Below are positions 43,032 through 52,721 of a DNA stretch of 64,000 nucleotides, piece by piece. Source of the DNA: Arsukibacterium sp. Its GTDB lineage: Bacteria; Pseudomonadota; Gammaproteobacteria; Enterobacterales; Alteromonadaceae. Where the stretch lies: contig NZ_JAGYIM010000025.1 in the NCBI RefSeq assembly GCF_018402695.1, forward strand, positions 1 to 64,000, given 5' to 3'. The notes under the pieces are model-generated. The model was given only the letters and a program-made list of their open reading frames with translations. It did no database searches and was not told the origin of the DNA. Positions within the stretch are counted from its first letter, which is position 1, and each line of letters begins with the position of its first letter. A program made the position numbers and the translations under genes.

Positions 43032-44347
43032 TTTGCCTCCTGTGCAACCTCTTGTGGCGGTGCGGCCAGGTAATCCAGCGCTAAGCCGGTTAATGCCCGC
43101 ACGCCAGTTATCAAAGCGTCTTCATTGACATCAAACATCGGTGAGTGGTTAGGGGGGACCTCACTAAGCGGGGTGTTATCCGGGGAAATGCCTAAAAAGA
43201 AAAATACCCCTGGAATTTGCTGCTGATAAAACGAGAAATCTTCCGCGCCGGTAATCGGCTTGATTGGCGCCACGCCGTTGTCGCCAGCTGCCCATGTAAG
43301 GCTTGGCATGGCCCAGTCGGTCAGGGCCGGGTCGTTCCAGGTTACCGCCGCAAAATTATGTACATGAAAATCGGCCTCAGCACCGCTGGCCTTGGCAATA
43401 TGTTCGCTGGTATGGGCCATCCGCGCGATCAAATCTTCGCGCATCTCGCTGTCGAAGGTGCGGATGGTGCCTTCTAGTTTTACGTCATCCGGGATAATGT
43501 TCCAGCGGATACCACCATGTACCTGTCCAAATGATACTACTGCAGGAGCCTTGGTCACATCTAACTGCCGCGCCGGAATAAGGTTAATGGCATTAATCAG
43601 CTGACCGGTGACGTTTATCGGGTCTATGCCGCGCCAGGGGCTGGAACCATGCACCTGCTTGCCTTTCACCGTTATCTGAAAGCTGTCGGCAGCGGCCATA
43701 ATGCCTTCGGTTTTCACCTGCAGCTGGCCAGGCTCACCCGGCCAGACATGCAGGCCAAAAATAGCGGTGGGCGTCGGGTTGGTAAACAGACCTTCGGCCA
43801 GCATCATTTTCGCGCCACCTTCTTCGCCAGCTGGCGGGCCTTCTTCGGCAGGTTGGAATACAAACATAATAGTGCCGGCAAGCTCGGCTTGTTGCAGGCT
43901 TAGCACTTCGGCGGCACCCATAAGCATCGCAACATGGGCATCGTGACCACAGGCATGCATTACCCCGGTTTGCTGGCCATTAAACTCGCTAACGACTTTG
44001 GACGCAAAGGGTAAGCCGGTTTGCTCGGTTACCGGCAACGCATCCATATCGGCCCGCAACGCCACCACGGGCCCGGGTTTAGCCCCCTTTAAAATGCCAA
44101 CCACACCGGTATGAGCAATGCCGGTACGTACTTCAAGGCCCAGTTTTTCTAAATGCGCTGCAACCTTAGCGGCGGTGCGCACTTCACGGTTCGACAGCTC
44201 CGGGTGCTGGTGAATATCGCGCCGCCAGTCAATGACCTTGGGCATTACGCTCTGTATCGACTTTGCCAGCTCAGGCCGCTCTTCGGCGACGGCCAGTGGC
44301 GCATATAAAAAAGGTAATACAGCAAGGCTTAGCAGTGACAGGCGCAT
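43028..44347 (-). CDS. Exported M20-family amidohydrolase/carboxypeptidase
   Basis: This is a 439-residue metalloenzyme of the M20/IAA-amidohydrolase group. The ATG at 44347 starts a signal peptide (RLSLLSLAVLPFLYAPLAVA). Metal sites include HACGHDAHVA, EEGPPAGEEGGA and ITGAEDFSFYQQ. It should cleave N-acyl amino acids or similar amides in the periplasm; the substrate is not known. tag overlaps its stop. Confidence 0.92.
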   Translation of the reverse strand: MRLSLLSLAVLPFLYAPLAVAEERPELAKSIQSVMPKVIDWRRDIHQHPELSNREVRTAAKVAAHLEKLGLEVRTGIAHTGVVGILKGAKPGPVVALRADMDALPVTEQTGLPFASKVVSEFNGQQTGVMHACGHDAHVAMLMGAAEVLSLQQAELAGTIMFVFQPAEEGPPAGEEGGAKMMLAEGLFTNPTPTAIFGLHVWPGEPGQLQVKTEGIMAAADSFQITVKGKQVHGSSPWRGIDPINVTGQLINAINLIPARQLDVTKAPAVVSFGQVHGGIRWNIIPDDVKLEGTIRTFDSEMREDLIARMAHTSEHIAKASGAEADFHVHNFAAVTWNDPALTDWAMPSLTWAAGDNGVAPIKPITGAEDFSFYQQQIPGVFFFLGISPDNTPLSEVPPNHSPMFDVNEDALITGVRALTGLALDYLAAPPQEVAQEAK

Positions 44348-44456
44348 AGGAGTTCCAGAACAGTGGCCAACAAGTACTCTTACCTTAAGCGCTGTCTGCC
44401 AAAAAGCCAAGCTGTTATAACCAGGCTATTTTAAACCGGCTGCTCCACACCGCTTA

Positions 44457-45413
44457 TTATAACCAGCCTTTGCGTTTAAAAAACCAGTAAGGCGCAAAGC
44501 CAGAAAGGAGCATCAACCCCAGGGCCCATGGATAACCCAGCAGCCACTCCAATTCAGGCATATGGCTGAAGTTCATGCCATAGGCACTGGCCACCAGGGT
44601 AGGCGGCAGAAATACCACGGCCGCAATTGAGAAGGTTTTAATAATCTGGTTTTGGCGGATATTAATAAAGCCCTGGGTTGAGTCCATCAGAAAGTTGATT
44701 TTATCGAACAAAAAGGTGGTGTGGGACATCAGGGTTTCAACGTCGCGCATAATTTCGCGCAGAGTTTCTTCGTGAGCGGGCCGGCCTTTCAGGTTACGCA
44801 GCAAAAAAGATATATCGCGTTGGGTATCCATTAAACACAAGCGGATTTTTCCATTGCTGTCTTCCAGCCGCGCCATTTTGCTGATGGCCTGATAAAGCTC
44901 TGAGTCTTTTTCTTCCAGCACCAGATGACTGACTTCTTCCAGCTGGCGGTGTAAATCTTCCACGGTATCGGCATGGTTTTCTACTTTTTGCTCGAGAATA
45001 GTGACCAGCAGCCCGGCCGGATCAGAGCAGCTTACCTGGCCACGCCGCGCCCGTAACCGCAGCAGCCGGAAATCAGCAATGTCGTCTTCACGAATAGTAA
45101 TAAGACGCTCATTTTGCAAAATACAGGCAACAGTAACCGTAACGTGGCGCCCTTCCTGCGGCGCCAGAAACAGCGAATGAACATGAATGCCCGCCTGATC
45201 AACAAAACAACGGGCGGACGCTTCAATTTCTTCCACATCATCTGACTCGGGCAGCTCAACGCTGAGCAGGGTACTTAGCAGTTCCCGCTCCGGCTCAGTA
45301 GGCTCATGCGCATCTATCCAATGCGCGGTGCGCATCAGCTCCAGATCATCAGTGGCCCCAGCTACCGGGATCTCGCGGATAATGCTCTGGTCAATTGTAA
45401 ATAAGCGGATCAT
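44457..45413 (-). CDS. corA: CorA-family magnesium/divalent cation transporter
   Basis: This 318-residue protein has a long cytoplasmic N-terminal domain and two C-terminal membrane helices. The selectivity motif GMN lies in SAYGMNFSHMPELEW. It forms a pentameric channel for Mg2+ and possibly Co2+ or Ni2+. GGAGA lies before the ATG. It is a single gene between tag/M20 and an arsenic pair. Confidence 0.94.
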   Translation of the reverse strand: MIRLFTIDQSIIREIPVAGATDDLELMRTAHWIDAHEPTEPERELLSTLLSVELPESDDVEEIEASARCFVDQAGIHVHSLFLAPQEGRHVTVTVACILQNERLITIREDDIADFRLLRLRARRGQVSCSDPAGLLVTILEQKVENHADTVEDLHRQLEEVSHLVLEEKDSELYQAISKMARLEDSNGKIRLCLMDTQRDISFLLRNLKGRPAHEETLREIMRDVETLMSHTTFLFDKINFLMDSTQGFINIRQNQIIKTFSIAAVVFLPPTLVASAYGMNFSHMPELEWLLGYPWALGLMLLSGFAPYWFFKRKGWL

Positions 45414-45546
45414 AGCGTCTCCACAAAGTGCTTAGCTATAAAGACCTGTGTTTGCGACAGTTTTTATAGTTGCTGGTTTAAATCAGGTTAAAGTACAGTT
45501 TAACACAGCGAATCGGCAGGCTACTGTTTGGCTTTAGTGCATCACC

Positions 45547-46032
45547 TTATAACGCGGCAAAATAGGCCTGATGCACCGGATGGCAAAGCGCTTTGGGCCG
45601 CAGGCTTTGTACCTCGGCGGTGGCATCGGCTTTACTATAGCCCAGTTCAGCCATTAATATTGCCGCCATTAAACCGGTGCGGCCTGAGCCACCTTTACAA
45701 TGAATCGCTACAGTGTTATCCGCTTGTAACAACGACAATATTGCTGCTTTATGGTTAGCATATCCCTGCTCAAAAAGTGCAGCAGGGGCGCAGTCATCGG
45801 CGATGGGCAGCTGGAACCATTGCAGACCAAACTCTTCACAAATAGCACCGACATTTTCAGCATTATTCTGGCTAAGTTCAGTGTCGGGCATCAGGGTAAT
45901 AACGGCCGCTGCGCCAGCGGTTTTTAACTGTGCTATCGAATTAGCCACATCGGTGCCCTTAGTGCCGGGACAGGGCGTGAAAATAAGCTTGCCTGTGGTC
46001 AGGTTTAACATATCAAATGGGTGAGTCATCAT
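45547..46032 (-). CDS. Dual-specificity-type phosphatase (CDKN3-like) beside acr3
   Basis: This 161-residue protein has the phosphatase loop HCKGGSGRTG (Cys112 to Arg118) and a preceding Asp in IADDCAPAA. It resembles the CDKN3/KAP-type phosphatases often found in bacterial arsenic clusters. ATG at 46032 or 46029; AGGAG precedes both. It follows acr3 by 44 nt on the same strand, so a role in arsenic response is likely. Its substrate is unknown. Confidence 0.85.
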   Translation of the reverse strand: MMTHPFDMLNLTTGKLIFTPCPGTKGTDVANSIAQLKTAGAAAVITLMPDTELSQNNAENVGAICEEFGLQWFQLPIADDCAPAALFEQGYANHKAAILSLLQADNTVAIHCKGGSGRTGLMAAILMAELGYSKADATAEVQSLRPKALCHPVHQAYFAAL

Positions 46033-46076
46033 ATCTCCTGTGTTAGTTGTCTGGTGAAGCAGGTTGCCAGCGTTGC

Positions 46077-47093
46077 TCAGCTAAACCAGTGCCGGGTTCT
46101 ATTGGCAAAATATACCAGTGATAACATCACTGGTACTTCGACTAATACGCCAACAACGGTGGCTAAAGCAGCGCCGCTGTTTAAACCAAATAAGGCTATC
46201 GCGACGGCAACCGCCAGTTCGAAAAAATTCGACGTGCTGATCATGCAGGCCGGGGCCGCAATGTTGTGCGGTAGGCGCATTTTTATCGCCGCTATGTAAG
46301 TAATGGCAAAAATGCCGTAGGTTTGGATCAGTAATGGTATGGCAATCAGCAGAATAATCAGTGGATTGGCGACGATAGTTTGTGCCTGAAAGCCAAATAG
46401 CAGTAAAACGGTTGCCAGTAAACCAATCATCGACCAGGGCTTGGCGTTTGCCAGAAACTGGCCAATCCGTTGCTCATTGCTAGCACTGTTCAGTTTTTTG
46501 CGGGTCAGTACCCCGGCGACCAGCGGTAACAGCACATAAAGCAGTACTGATAACAGCAAGGTTTGCCAGGGCACCACGATATCACTTACCCCCAGCAACA
46601 AGGCGGCTAAAGGCGCAAAGGCGAATATCATAATAATGTCATTAATTGACACCTGCACCAGGGTGTAATTAGCATCACCTTTGGTCAGCTGGCTCCAGAC
46701 AAATACCATGGCGGTGCAGGGGGCCACGCCAAGTAAGATCATGCCTGCGATATATTCGTTTGCGCTTTGTGGGTCGACTAAACCGGCAAAAAACACTTTA
46801 AAAAACAACCAGCCCAGTGCGGCCATGGTAAAGGGTTTTACCAGCCAGTTCATTACCAGCGTTAACATCAGGCCTGTTGGCTTTTTACCGACATCTTTAA
46901 TCGCACTGAAATCTATCTGGACCATCATCGGGTAGATCATCAACCAGATCAGCACCGCCACCACCAGGTTAATCTGGCCGTATTCCAATGCGGCAATGGC
47001 TTGAAATGCTGCAGGGAAAAGATTGCCCAGCAGCACGCCAGCGACAATACACAAGCCCACCCAGACCGATAAATAACGTTCAAAAATGCCCAT
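46077..47093 (-). CDS. acr3: Arsenite efflux permease Acr3
   Basis: This 338-residue, ten-helix transporter belongs to the ACR3 family. The essential Cys lies in [13 protein letters not shown] (Cys126), and [17 protein letters not shown] follows. It exports As(III) driven by the membrane potential. A TTG at 47111 would add six residues; the ATG at 47093 is preferred. It is 3.7 kb from arsC-arsR and forms a unit with the phosphatase gene. Confidence 0.94.
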   Translation of the reverse strand: MGIFERYLSVWVGLCIVAGVLLGNLFPAAFQAIAALEYGQINLVVAVLIWLMIYPMMVQIDFSAIKDVGKKPTGLMLTLVMNWLVKPFTMAALGWLFFKVFFAGLVDPQSANEYIAGMILLGVAPCTAMVFVWSQLTKGDANYTLVQVSINDIIMIFAFAPLAALLLGVSDIVVPWQTLLLSVLLYVLLPLVAGVLTRKKLNSASNEQRIGQFLANAKPWSMIGLLATVLLLFGFQAQTIVANPLIILLIAIPLLIQTYGIFAITYIAAIKMRLPHNIAAPACMISTSNFFELAVAVAIALFGLNSGAALATVVGVLVEVPVMLSLVYFANRTRHWFS

Positions 47094-47292
47094 GCTAAGT
47101 TCTGACTGCAATTTAATAAATGATAGCGCGATTAAAACAGATTAAGCAGACCGATGACTAGCTTTACTTAGAAGTGTCAGCGCATTCGCCCCGGAAATGT
47201 CTGCGGAAAAGTAATTACAAGAACTGGTTAAAATCTGAGCTACAACTCCCGGCAGGGCTGTGTTAGGCTAAAAAGTATTAACAGGAGGTACG

Positions 47293-48177
47293 ATGAGTAA
47301 TTGTAGCCAGCCAAAATCGTCCGCACTGGTTGTCGAAGGTGGCGCAATGCGTGGCATTTTTGCCGCTGGCGTGCTGGATGCGTTTATTGAGCAGCAACAT
47401 CAGCCGTTTCAATTTGCCATTGGCGTCTCTGCCGGCTCGACTAACTTAATTGGTTATTTAGCCGGGGATCATGGCCGCAGCCGGCAAATTTTACTGGACC
47501 ACGCCAGACGAGCTGACTTTTTAAATTGGCGTCGTTATTTGAAAGGCGGCCATTTTTGCGATGTCAGCTGGTTATGGCATGCCTCTTTTGATGACGTTCC
47601 CCTCAATGTTGAGCACTATCTGTGCCGCCAGGTACCGCTGTACGCAGTAACAACCAGTGTCAGTACCGGGCTGGCGCATTATTTTGAGGTGACAGGAGAC
47701 AATATGCATCAGCTGTTTCCGGCCTCGTGTGCGATTCCGTTAATGTACCGGGACTTTCCGCAAATTAACGGCGAGCAGATGACCGACGGCGGCCTGGCTG
47801 ATGCCATTCCGGTGCTGAAAGCTTATGCTATGGGCGCCCGGGATATTACTGTTATTTTGTCGCAACCTTTAGGCTACCGCAAACGTACCAGCCGGCTGCC
47901 AGTTCTTATGAAGCCGTTTTTCAAACAGTATCCCCAGATGTTCAGCGCTGTATTAAGCAGAACTGAACGATATAATCAGGCACTGGATTTTATTGCCAGA
48001 CCGCCTGCTGATTGCAGGGTTCGGGTGGTTGCACCGCCGGCAGATTTTGCTGTTGGCCGCTTTTGTCAGCATCCACAGCAGCTGGAAGCGGGTTATCAGG
48101 CGGGCCGGATAAGCGGCTTGCAACAGGTTAAGGCGAGCCGGGAGTCGTTGCAGCTCTGTCAGGCGGCAACGGCTTAA
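47293..48177 (+). CDS. Patatin-like phospholipase (YjjU-like)
   Basis: This 294-residue hydrolase has the oxyanion loop GGAMRGIF, the nucleophile in GVSAGS (Ser46) and the second dyad residue in DGGLADAIPV. This is a complete Ser-Asp dyad. Family members release fatty acids from phospholipids. AGGAGG precedes the ATG. It is a single gene divergent from acr3. Confidence 0.92.
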   Translation: MSNCSQPKSSALVVEGGAMRGIFAAGVLDAFIEQQHQPFQFAIGVSAGSTNLIGYLAGDHGRSRQILLDHARRADFLNWRRYLKGGHFCDVSWLWHASFDDVPLNVEHYLCRQVPLYAVTTSVSTGLAHYFEVTGDNMHQLFPASCAIPLMYRDFPQINGEQMTDGGLADAIPVLKAYAMGARDITVILSQPLGYRKRTSRLPVLMKPFFKQYPQMFSAVLSRTERYNQALDFIARPPADCRVRVVAPPADFAVGRFCQHPQQLEAGYQAGRISGLQQVKASRESLQLCQAATA

Positions 48178-48220
48178 CATAACTACTGCTTTACTAAGCC
48201 CTTAGTAAATTGGTAAGCCT

Positions 48221-49753
48221 TCAGTAAACCACAGTCTCTGGCAGGTTCGGGCAGTCGAGCCGGAACGCAATTTTCTTCAGCGCTTTTTGTTCCTGCTGCA
48301 AGTCAGCCGATAACACACTTTGCTGAGCCAGCCACTCTGGTGGCAACACCAGCTGCAATTGCTGAGCACTGGCGCTGACAGTAAACTCCGGCACGAAATC
48401 GTCGCGCCGCTTCTGATTCAGTAACACTGCCAGCCGCAACAGGACCAGCAGGTTTATTACCTGGGGCAACTGGTACAAACTGAAAATGGGCAATTCATCT
48501 GCCCGGATTTTGCGCCGGTGAAAGCGTACCAGGCAAGCGAGTAGTTGCTGCTGCTCCTGGTTAAAGCCCGGCAGGTTGGCGTTTTGCAGAATATAAGCCG
48601 AGTGCTTCTGAATACCGGACGAATTAATATGTAAGCCGATTTCAAACACCCGACAGGCAAAACTAAGCAATAAACCATCGTCGTCTGTCAGTTGCCAGGC
48701 CGCTTGTACCTGATTAAACAAAGCCTCTGCGGTTTGTTGCACCCGCTGTGTTTGTGCCTCGTCAACGGTATAGCGGCGCATCATGCTGCTGATAGTATGC
48801 TCGCGGATATCGTGATGCTGCAACCGCTCGCTCATCTCATATAACACGCCTTCACGTAGCGCGGCATCGACATACACCATCTCATCAATTTGCAGCATAT
48901 TAAAAGCGGCAATCAGAATAGCCAGGCCAGGGCAGAGCAGTAGCTTGCGATCGTCAGTTAACCCGGTTAGTTCCAGTTCACTGGCATGATTATATTGCAG
49001 CAAATGGCGTTTGAGTGCGGTTAAATCATTCAGGCGAAGGCTGCTGTTATTCCAGCCCAGGCCACTAATGACATCTTTGATGGTTTTAATGGTGCCAGAG
49101 GTGCCGACAGCCTGCTGCCAGCCAGCATTGCGAAAGCTGCTGACGATAGGCTCTAGCTCCTGTTCGGCTTGCAAAATGGCACGCTCAAAGCGCCGAGGGC
49201 TAATTTTACCCTGAGCGAAATGGCTCTGGCCATAGCTGACACAGCCCATATTGCGGCTGCTTAAACGCAGTGGCTGCAAGCCTTCCCCAATGGCAAATTC
49301 GGTACTGCCGCCGCCAATATCGATTACCAGCCGTTTGGCGCTGAAATGTTCAAAGTGAGCCACACCCTGATAGATAAAGCGCGCTTCTTCCTGGCCGGAT
49401 ATGACCTCTATCGGAAACGGGAAAACGACTTTGGCCCGGCGCAAAAATGTGGCAGAGTTGCGGGCCCGACGCAGGGTGTAGGTAGCAATGACCCGCACCG
49501 CATTCGGCGCAAAAGGCTGTAATGTATCGGCAAACTGTGCCAGTACCTGTAAGCCACGTTCAATGGCTTCTTCGCTCAGCACCAGCTCATCATTCAGGCC
49601 TTCGGCTAACTGTACTTTTTGTTTTTCCCGGTGCAACAGTTGCAAAGAACCGTCAATTACCCGGGCAATAACCATATGAAAGCTATTGGAGCCGAGATCA
49701 ACGGCCGCCATATAGTCGGCGTTCGAGGACGCTGTCTGTTCAGGATCTGTCAA
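48221..49753 (-). CDS. ppx: Exopolyphosphatase/guanosine pentaphosphatase
   Basis: This 510-residue enzyme of the Ppx/GppA family has the phosphate loops AVDLGSNSFHMVIAR and IDIGGGSTEFAIG, and a C-terminal helical HD-like half. It degrades polyphosphate (Ppx) or pppGpp (GppA). Adjacency to ppk favours Ppx, as in E. coli. The start is TTG at 49753, which overlaps the ppk TGA (TTGA); an ATG at 49711 has no Shine-Dalgarno and lies just before the conserved loop. Hence ppk and ppx are coupled. Confidence 0.92.
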   Translation of the reverse strand: MTDPEQTASSNADYMAAVDLGSNSFHMVIARVIDGSLQLLHREKQKVQLAEGLNDELVLSEEAIERGLQVLAQFADTLQPFAPNAVRVIATYTLRRARNSATFLRRAKVVFPFPIEVISGQEEARFIYQGVAHFEHFSAKRLVIDIGGGSTEFAIGEGLQPLRLSSRNMGCVSYGQSHFAQGKISPRRFERAILQAEQELEPIVSSFRNAGWQQAVGTSGTIKTIKDVISGLGWNNSSLRLNDLTALKRHLLQYNHASELELTGLTDDRKLLLCPGLAILIAAFNMLQIDEMVYVDAALREGVLYEMSERLQHHDIREHTISSMMRRYTVDEAQTQRVQQTAEALFNQVQAAWQLTDDDGLLLSFACRVFEIGLHINSSGIQKHSAYILQNANLPGFNQEQQQLLACLVRFHRRKIRADELPIFSLYQLPQVINLLVLLRLAVLLNQKRRDDFVPEFTVSASAQQLQLVLPPEWLAQQSVLSADLQQEQKALKKIAFRLDCPNLPETVVY

Positions 49754-51885
49754 TTTTCTGTATCAACCTGTACCGCCTGTTGTCGCGCCAGGAAATGGTA
49801 AATTTCCTGCTGGGAACGCAGATTGCGTTTATTACCGCGTTTAACGTAAGCGTTGGAATGTTTGCCGTCAATAATACGCGCCTTAACGTTATCCCGCCAC
49901 TGGATATCGAGCGTGCTGATAATTTGCTGCTTAATCCGGTTGTCATATACCGGCACGCCAACCTCAACCCGTTGATCAATATTGCGGGTCATCCAGTCTG
50001 CTGAGGAGATATACAGCGCGGTATCGCCGCCATTATGGAATAAGTAAACCCGGGCATGCTCCAGATAACGGTCCAGCACGCTGATGATTTTAATATTCTG
50101 GCTTTTTCCCGGCAACCCCGGCAACAAGGAGCACATACCGCGGATGATCATCCGGATTTTGACCCCGGCCTGACTGGCCTTATATAACAGCTGGACGATT
50201 TCCTCATCGACCAGATTATTCACTTTTAAAAATATTTCGGCTTTACGGCCACTGGTGGCAAAGTCAATTTCGCGCTGAATTAAACTAAGTAACCGTGGCC
50301 GGCTCCAGGTGGGTGAGACAATCAAATGCTGGAAATTGAAAGGCCGATAAGAGTATTGAATAAATTCGAATACCTGATCAATTTCAGTGGTGATTTCACT
50401 ATGGCAGGTAAACAGGCTCATGTCGGTGTAGATACGGGCTGTTTTCTCATTAAAATTGCCGGTACCGATATGGCCGTAGCGAATGGCTTTACCTTTTTCC
50501 TGCCGGGTAATTAAACAGAGTTTCGAGTGGATTTTTAAGGTGGTCTGGCCAAAAATCACTTCGATACCGGCATCGGTCATCCGCCGCGCCCAGTTAATGT
50601 TATTTTCTTCATCAAAGCGGGCTTTTAACTCCACTACCACGGTGACTTTTTTACCATTGCGCACCGCATCCAGCAACGAATGAATAACCCGTGAGTGTTT
50701 AGCCACCCGGTACATGGTCATTTTAATATGGCTGACTTTCGGGTCGAACGACGCCTGACGCACCCATTCTGTAAAATAACTGAAGTTGTGGTACGGATAA
50801 TACAGCAAAATATCGGTGGCCCGGATCGCATCAAAACTGGTGGGATAGTGCTCGAAATCCGGGCTGGGCAATGGCTCCATCGGCGGAAATTCCATGCTCT
50901 GATGGCCGAGGTTCGGAAAGCCAATAAAATCTTTAAAATTGCGATAGCGACTACCGGCAATCAGCGCATCAGTAGAGCTGGTACCGAGTTGTTTAGTCAG
51001 TACTTTTAGCATTTGTTCGGGCATAGCCGCATCGTAAACCAGCCGGGTTGGCTCCGATTTCAGACGCTGGCGAATACCTTTAGACATTTTGTCAATCAGG
51101 CTCTGATCCAGGGTGTCGCTGATATTGTACTCGGCGTCCCGGGTCAGCTTTAAAGAAAAAGTGCAAATGCTATCGAACTGAAAAAAACCGTTAAATAAAT
51201 CACTGGCACAATGGTTAATAATATCGTCCAGCAATAATATCTGCCGTCGGTAGTGGCCGTTCTTTTTGCGGGTATTCAATTGCAGTGGCAATTCAATAAA
51301 GCGTGACACTTCAGCCGTGGGTACTTCAATAATGGCATAGTCGGGCTTACCACTACCGGTCATTTCTACCATCAGATAGGTGGTGTTATCCTCCAGAATT
51401 TTGCTGAGTGAGCTATCGGTGCTGGAAAGGATAATCGGCGAAATATGCCGTTTTACTTCGCTGCGGAAAAAGGCTTTTACCCAGGCAGACTGTGCTTCAG
51501 TCAGTTTGCTGTCATCAATAAGCTCAATATTATGCTTGCGCAGCTCCAGCTGAATATCCAGATAAATTTTATTGAACTGCTTGCCCAACTCTTTTACCTG
51601 CTGCTGAATTTGCTGCAGCAGGGTTTCTGCGTCTTCGTGCTCCCAGGTCTGATATTTCTTCAGCAGGATCCGCCGTTTTACATCCGCGACCCGCACCCGG
51701 AAAAATTCATCGAGATTATTCGAGTAGATGCCTAAAAATCGCAACCGCTCTATGGGTGGGTTACGGGTATCGGCTGCTTCTTGCAATACTCGGCCATTAA
51801 AGGCCAGCCAGCTGAGTTCGCGCGGAAATAACGGGTAGTCAGGGTGCGCCCCGTGTTTTGGGTGTTGTGATGCCGGCTGATCCAT
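49750..51885 (-). CDS. ppk: Polyphosphate kinase Ppk1
   Basis: This 711-residue kinase has the standard N, H, C1 and C2 parts. The catalytic His lies in TLKIHSKLCLITR, and a second conserved His in RVYLFHNGGDTALY. It makes polyphosphate from ATP. AGGAG precedes the ATG, and a candidate Pho box lies upstream, so polyphosphate storage would be under PhoB. ppx follows with overlapping stop and start. Confidence 0.97.
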   Translation of the reverse strand: MDQPASQHPKHGAHPDYPLFPRELSWLAFNGRVLQEAADTRNPPIERLRFLGIYSNNLDEFFRVRVADVKRRILLKKYQTWEHEDAETLLQQIQQQVKELGKQFNKIYLDIQLELRKHNIELIDDSKLTEAQSAWVKAFFRSEVKRHISPIILSSTDSSLSKILEDNTTYLMVEMTGSGKPDYAIIEVPTAEVSRFIELPLQLNTRKKNGHYRRQILLLDDIINHCASDLFNGFFQFDSICTFSLKLTRDAEYNISDTLDQSLIDKMSKGIRQRLKSEPTRLVYDAAMPEQMLKVLTKQLGTSSTDALIAGSRYRNFKDFIGFPNLGHQSMEFPPMEPLPSPDFEHYPTSFDAIRATDILLYYPYHNFSYFTEWVRQASFDPKVSHIKMTMYRVAKHSRVIHSLLDAVRNGKKVTVVVELKARFDEENNINWARRMTDAGIEVIFGQTTLKIHSKLCLITRQEKGKAIRYGHIGTGNFNEKTARIYTDMSLFTCHSEITTEIDQVFEFIQYSYRPFNFQHLIVSPTWSRPRLLSLIQREIDFATSGRKAEIFLKVNNLVDEEIVQLLYKASQAGVKIRMIIRGMCSLLPGLPGKSQNIKIISVLDRYLEHARVYLFHNGGDTALYISSADWMTRNIDQRVEVGVPVYDNRIKQQIISTLDIQWRDNVKARIIDGKHSNAYVKRGNKRNLRSQQEIYHFLARQQAVQVDTEN

Positions 51886-51916
51886 TTTGATTGCTCCTGC
51901 TTACTGCCTGCAAAGC

Positions 51917-51950
51917 ACACTATGGCATTTTTGTGACAAAATGATGAAAC
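51917..51950 (-). promoter_or_regulatory. Candidate Pho box before ppk
   Basis: On the minus strand GTTTCAT and TTGTCAC with spacer CATT (51950-51933) match at 10 of 14. A third half-site, ATGCCAT, follows at 11 bp. TAGTGT lies exactly 10 nt after the first pair (51922-51917). Confidence 0.55.
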
Positions 51951-52028
51951 ACGCAACCCAGCAATAAGCTGGGTGCAGTTTTGATCATGAGTTGTGGATA
52001 TCGTCTAAGTAGTGGGCTTTTGGCCTAC

Positions 52029-52529
52029 TCAGGTTTCTACATCAACCACAATATCGGCAGCAATAGCCTCCAGCGCTTTAATCACTTCGTCACGACTCAG
52101 GCCGGCAGGCAGTTGCACGGTCGCTTCGGCATGAAACAGCGGTACCCCCCAGTTTGGCGCGCTTTGTTTATTACTGGAAAACTGGACGATATTGGTGCCT
52201 TTATGTTTAATCACCGACGATAGCTCGCGGACGATGCCGGGGCGATCATTGCCGGTTATCACAAAGCGTAACTGCTGTTGTTTATTCAGCTCACTTTGCT
52301 CACCTTGTTGCACTTTAATGTCTAAATCACTGATTTCACTCAGTGAGGTAACCAGAGCGCCCAAGTCTGGCTCTGCCACTTCTATTTGCACAATACCAGC
52401 AAAATAACCCGCAAGATGGCTTAAGTTACTGGCCATCCAGTTACCGTTATGGTCGTTGACGACTCTGGCTAACTGCTCTACCAAACCTGCTTTATCTTTA
52501 CCAATAACGGTAAGGACTAACTGCTTCAT
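52029..52529 (-). CDS. gcvR: GcvR-like protein with two ACT domains
   Basis: This 166-residue protein consists of two ACT domains (about 1-75, starting LVLTVIGKDKAGLVEQLARVV; and 85-166, starting RFVITGNDRPGIVRELSSVI). This is the GcvR layout, a glycine-responsive regulator that acts with GcvA on the glycine-cleavage operon. No gcv genes are in the window. It is divergent from the second pst operon. Confidence 0.88.
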   Translation of the reverse strand: MKQLVLTVIGKDKAGLVEQLARVVNDHNGNWMASNLSHLAGYFAGIVQIEVAEPDLGALVTSLSEISDLDIKVQQGEQSELNKQQQLRFVITGNDRPGIVRELSSVIKHKGTNIVQFSSNKQSAPNWGVPLFHAEATVQLPAGLSRDEVIKALEAIAADIVVDVET

Positions 52530-52721
52530 ATCGATATTCCCTTACTATCACTATAGGTTGAACCGCCGTTGACGCGGTAAGTTATGCTCAATAAACGTTA
52601 AAAAGTGTTTTAGAGTGTAGACACAACTTTCTGATTTTAAAACGCTACCTGACAAATTATTTTTGGTTTGCTGTCTTGTCGTGCGTTGCTGTTATAAGAT
52701 AGCCCCAGCAAGTCAGACAGG

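Noticed and set aside
52560-52721. Possible Pho box before the second pstS (CTGTCTT-GTCG-TGCGTTG)
   Set aside because: Only one half-site resembles the consensus, the phase to the next TGTTAT is wrong, and there is no -10 at 10 nt.
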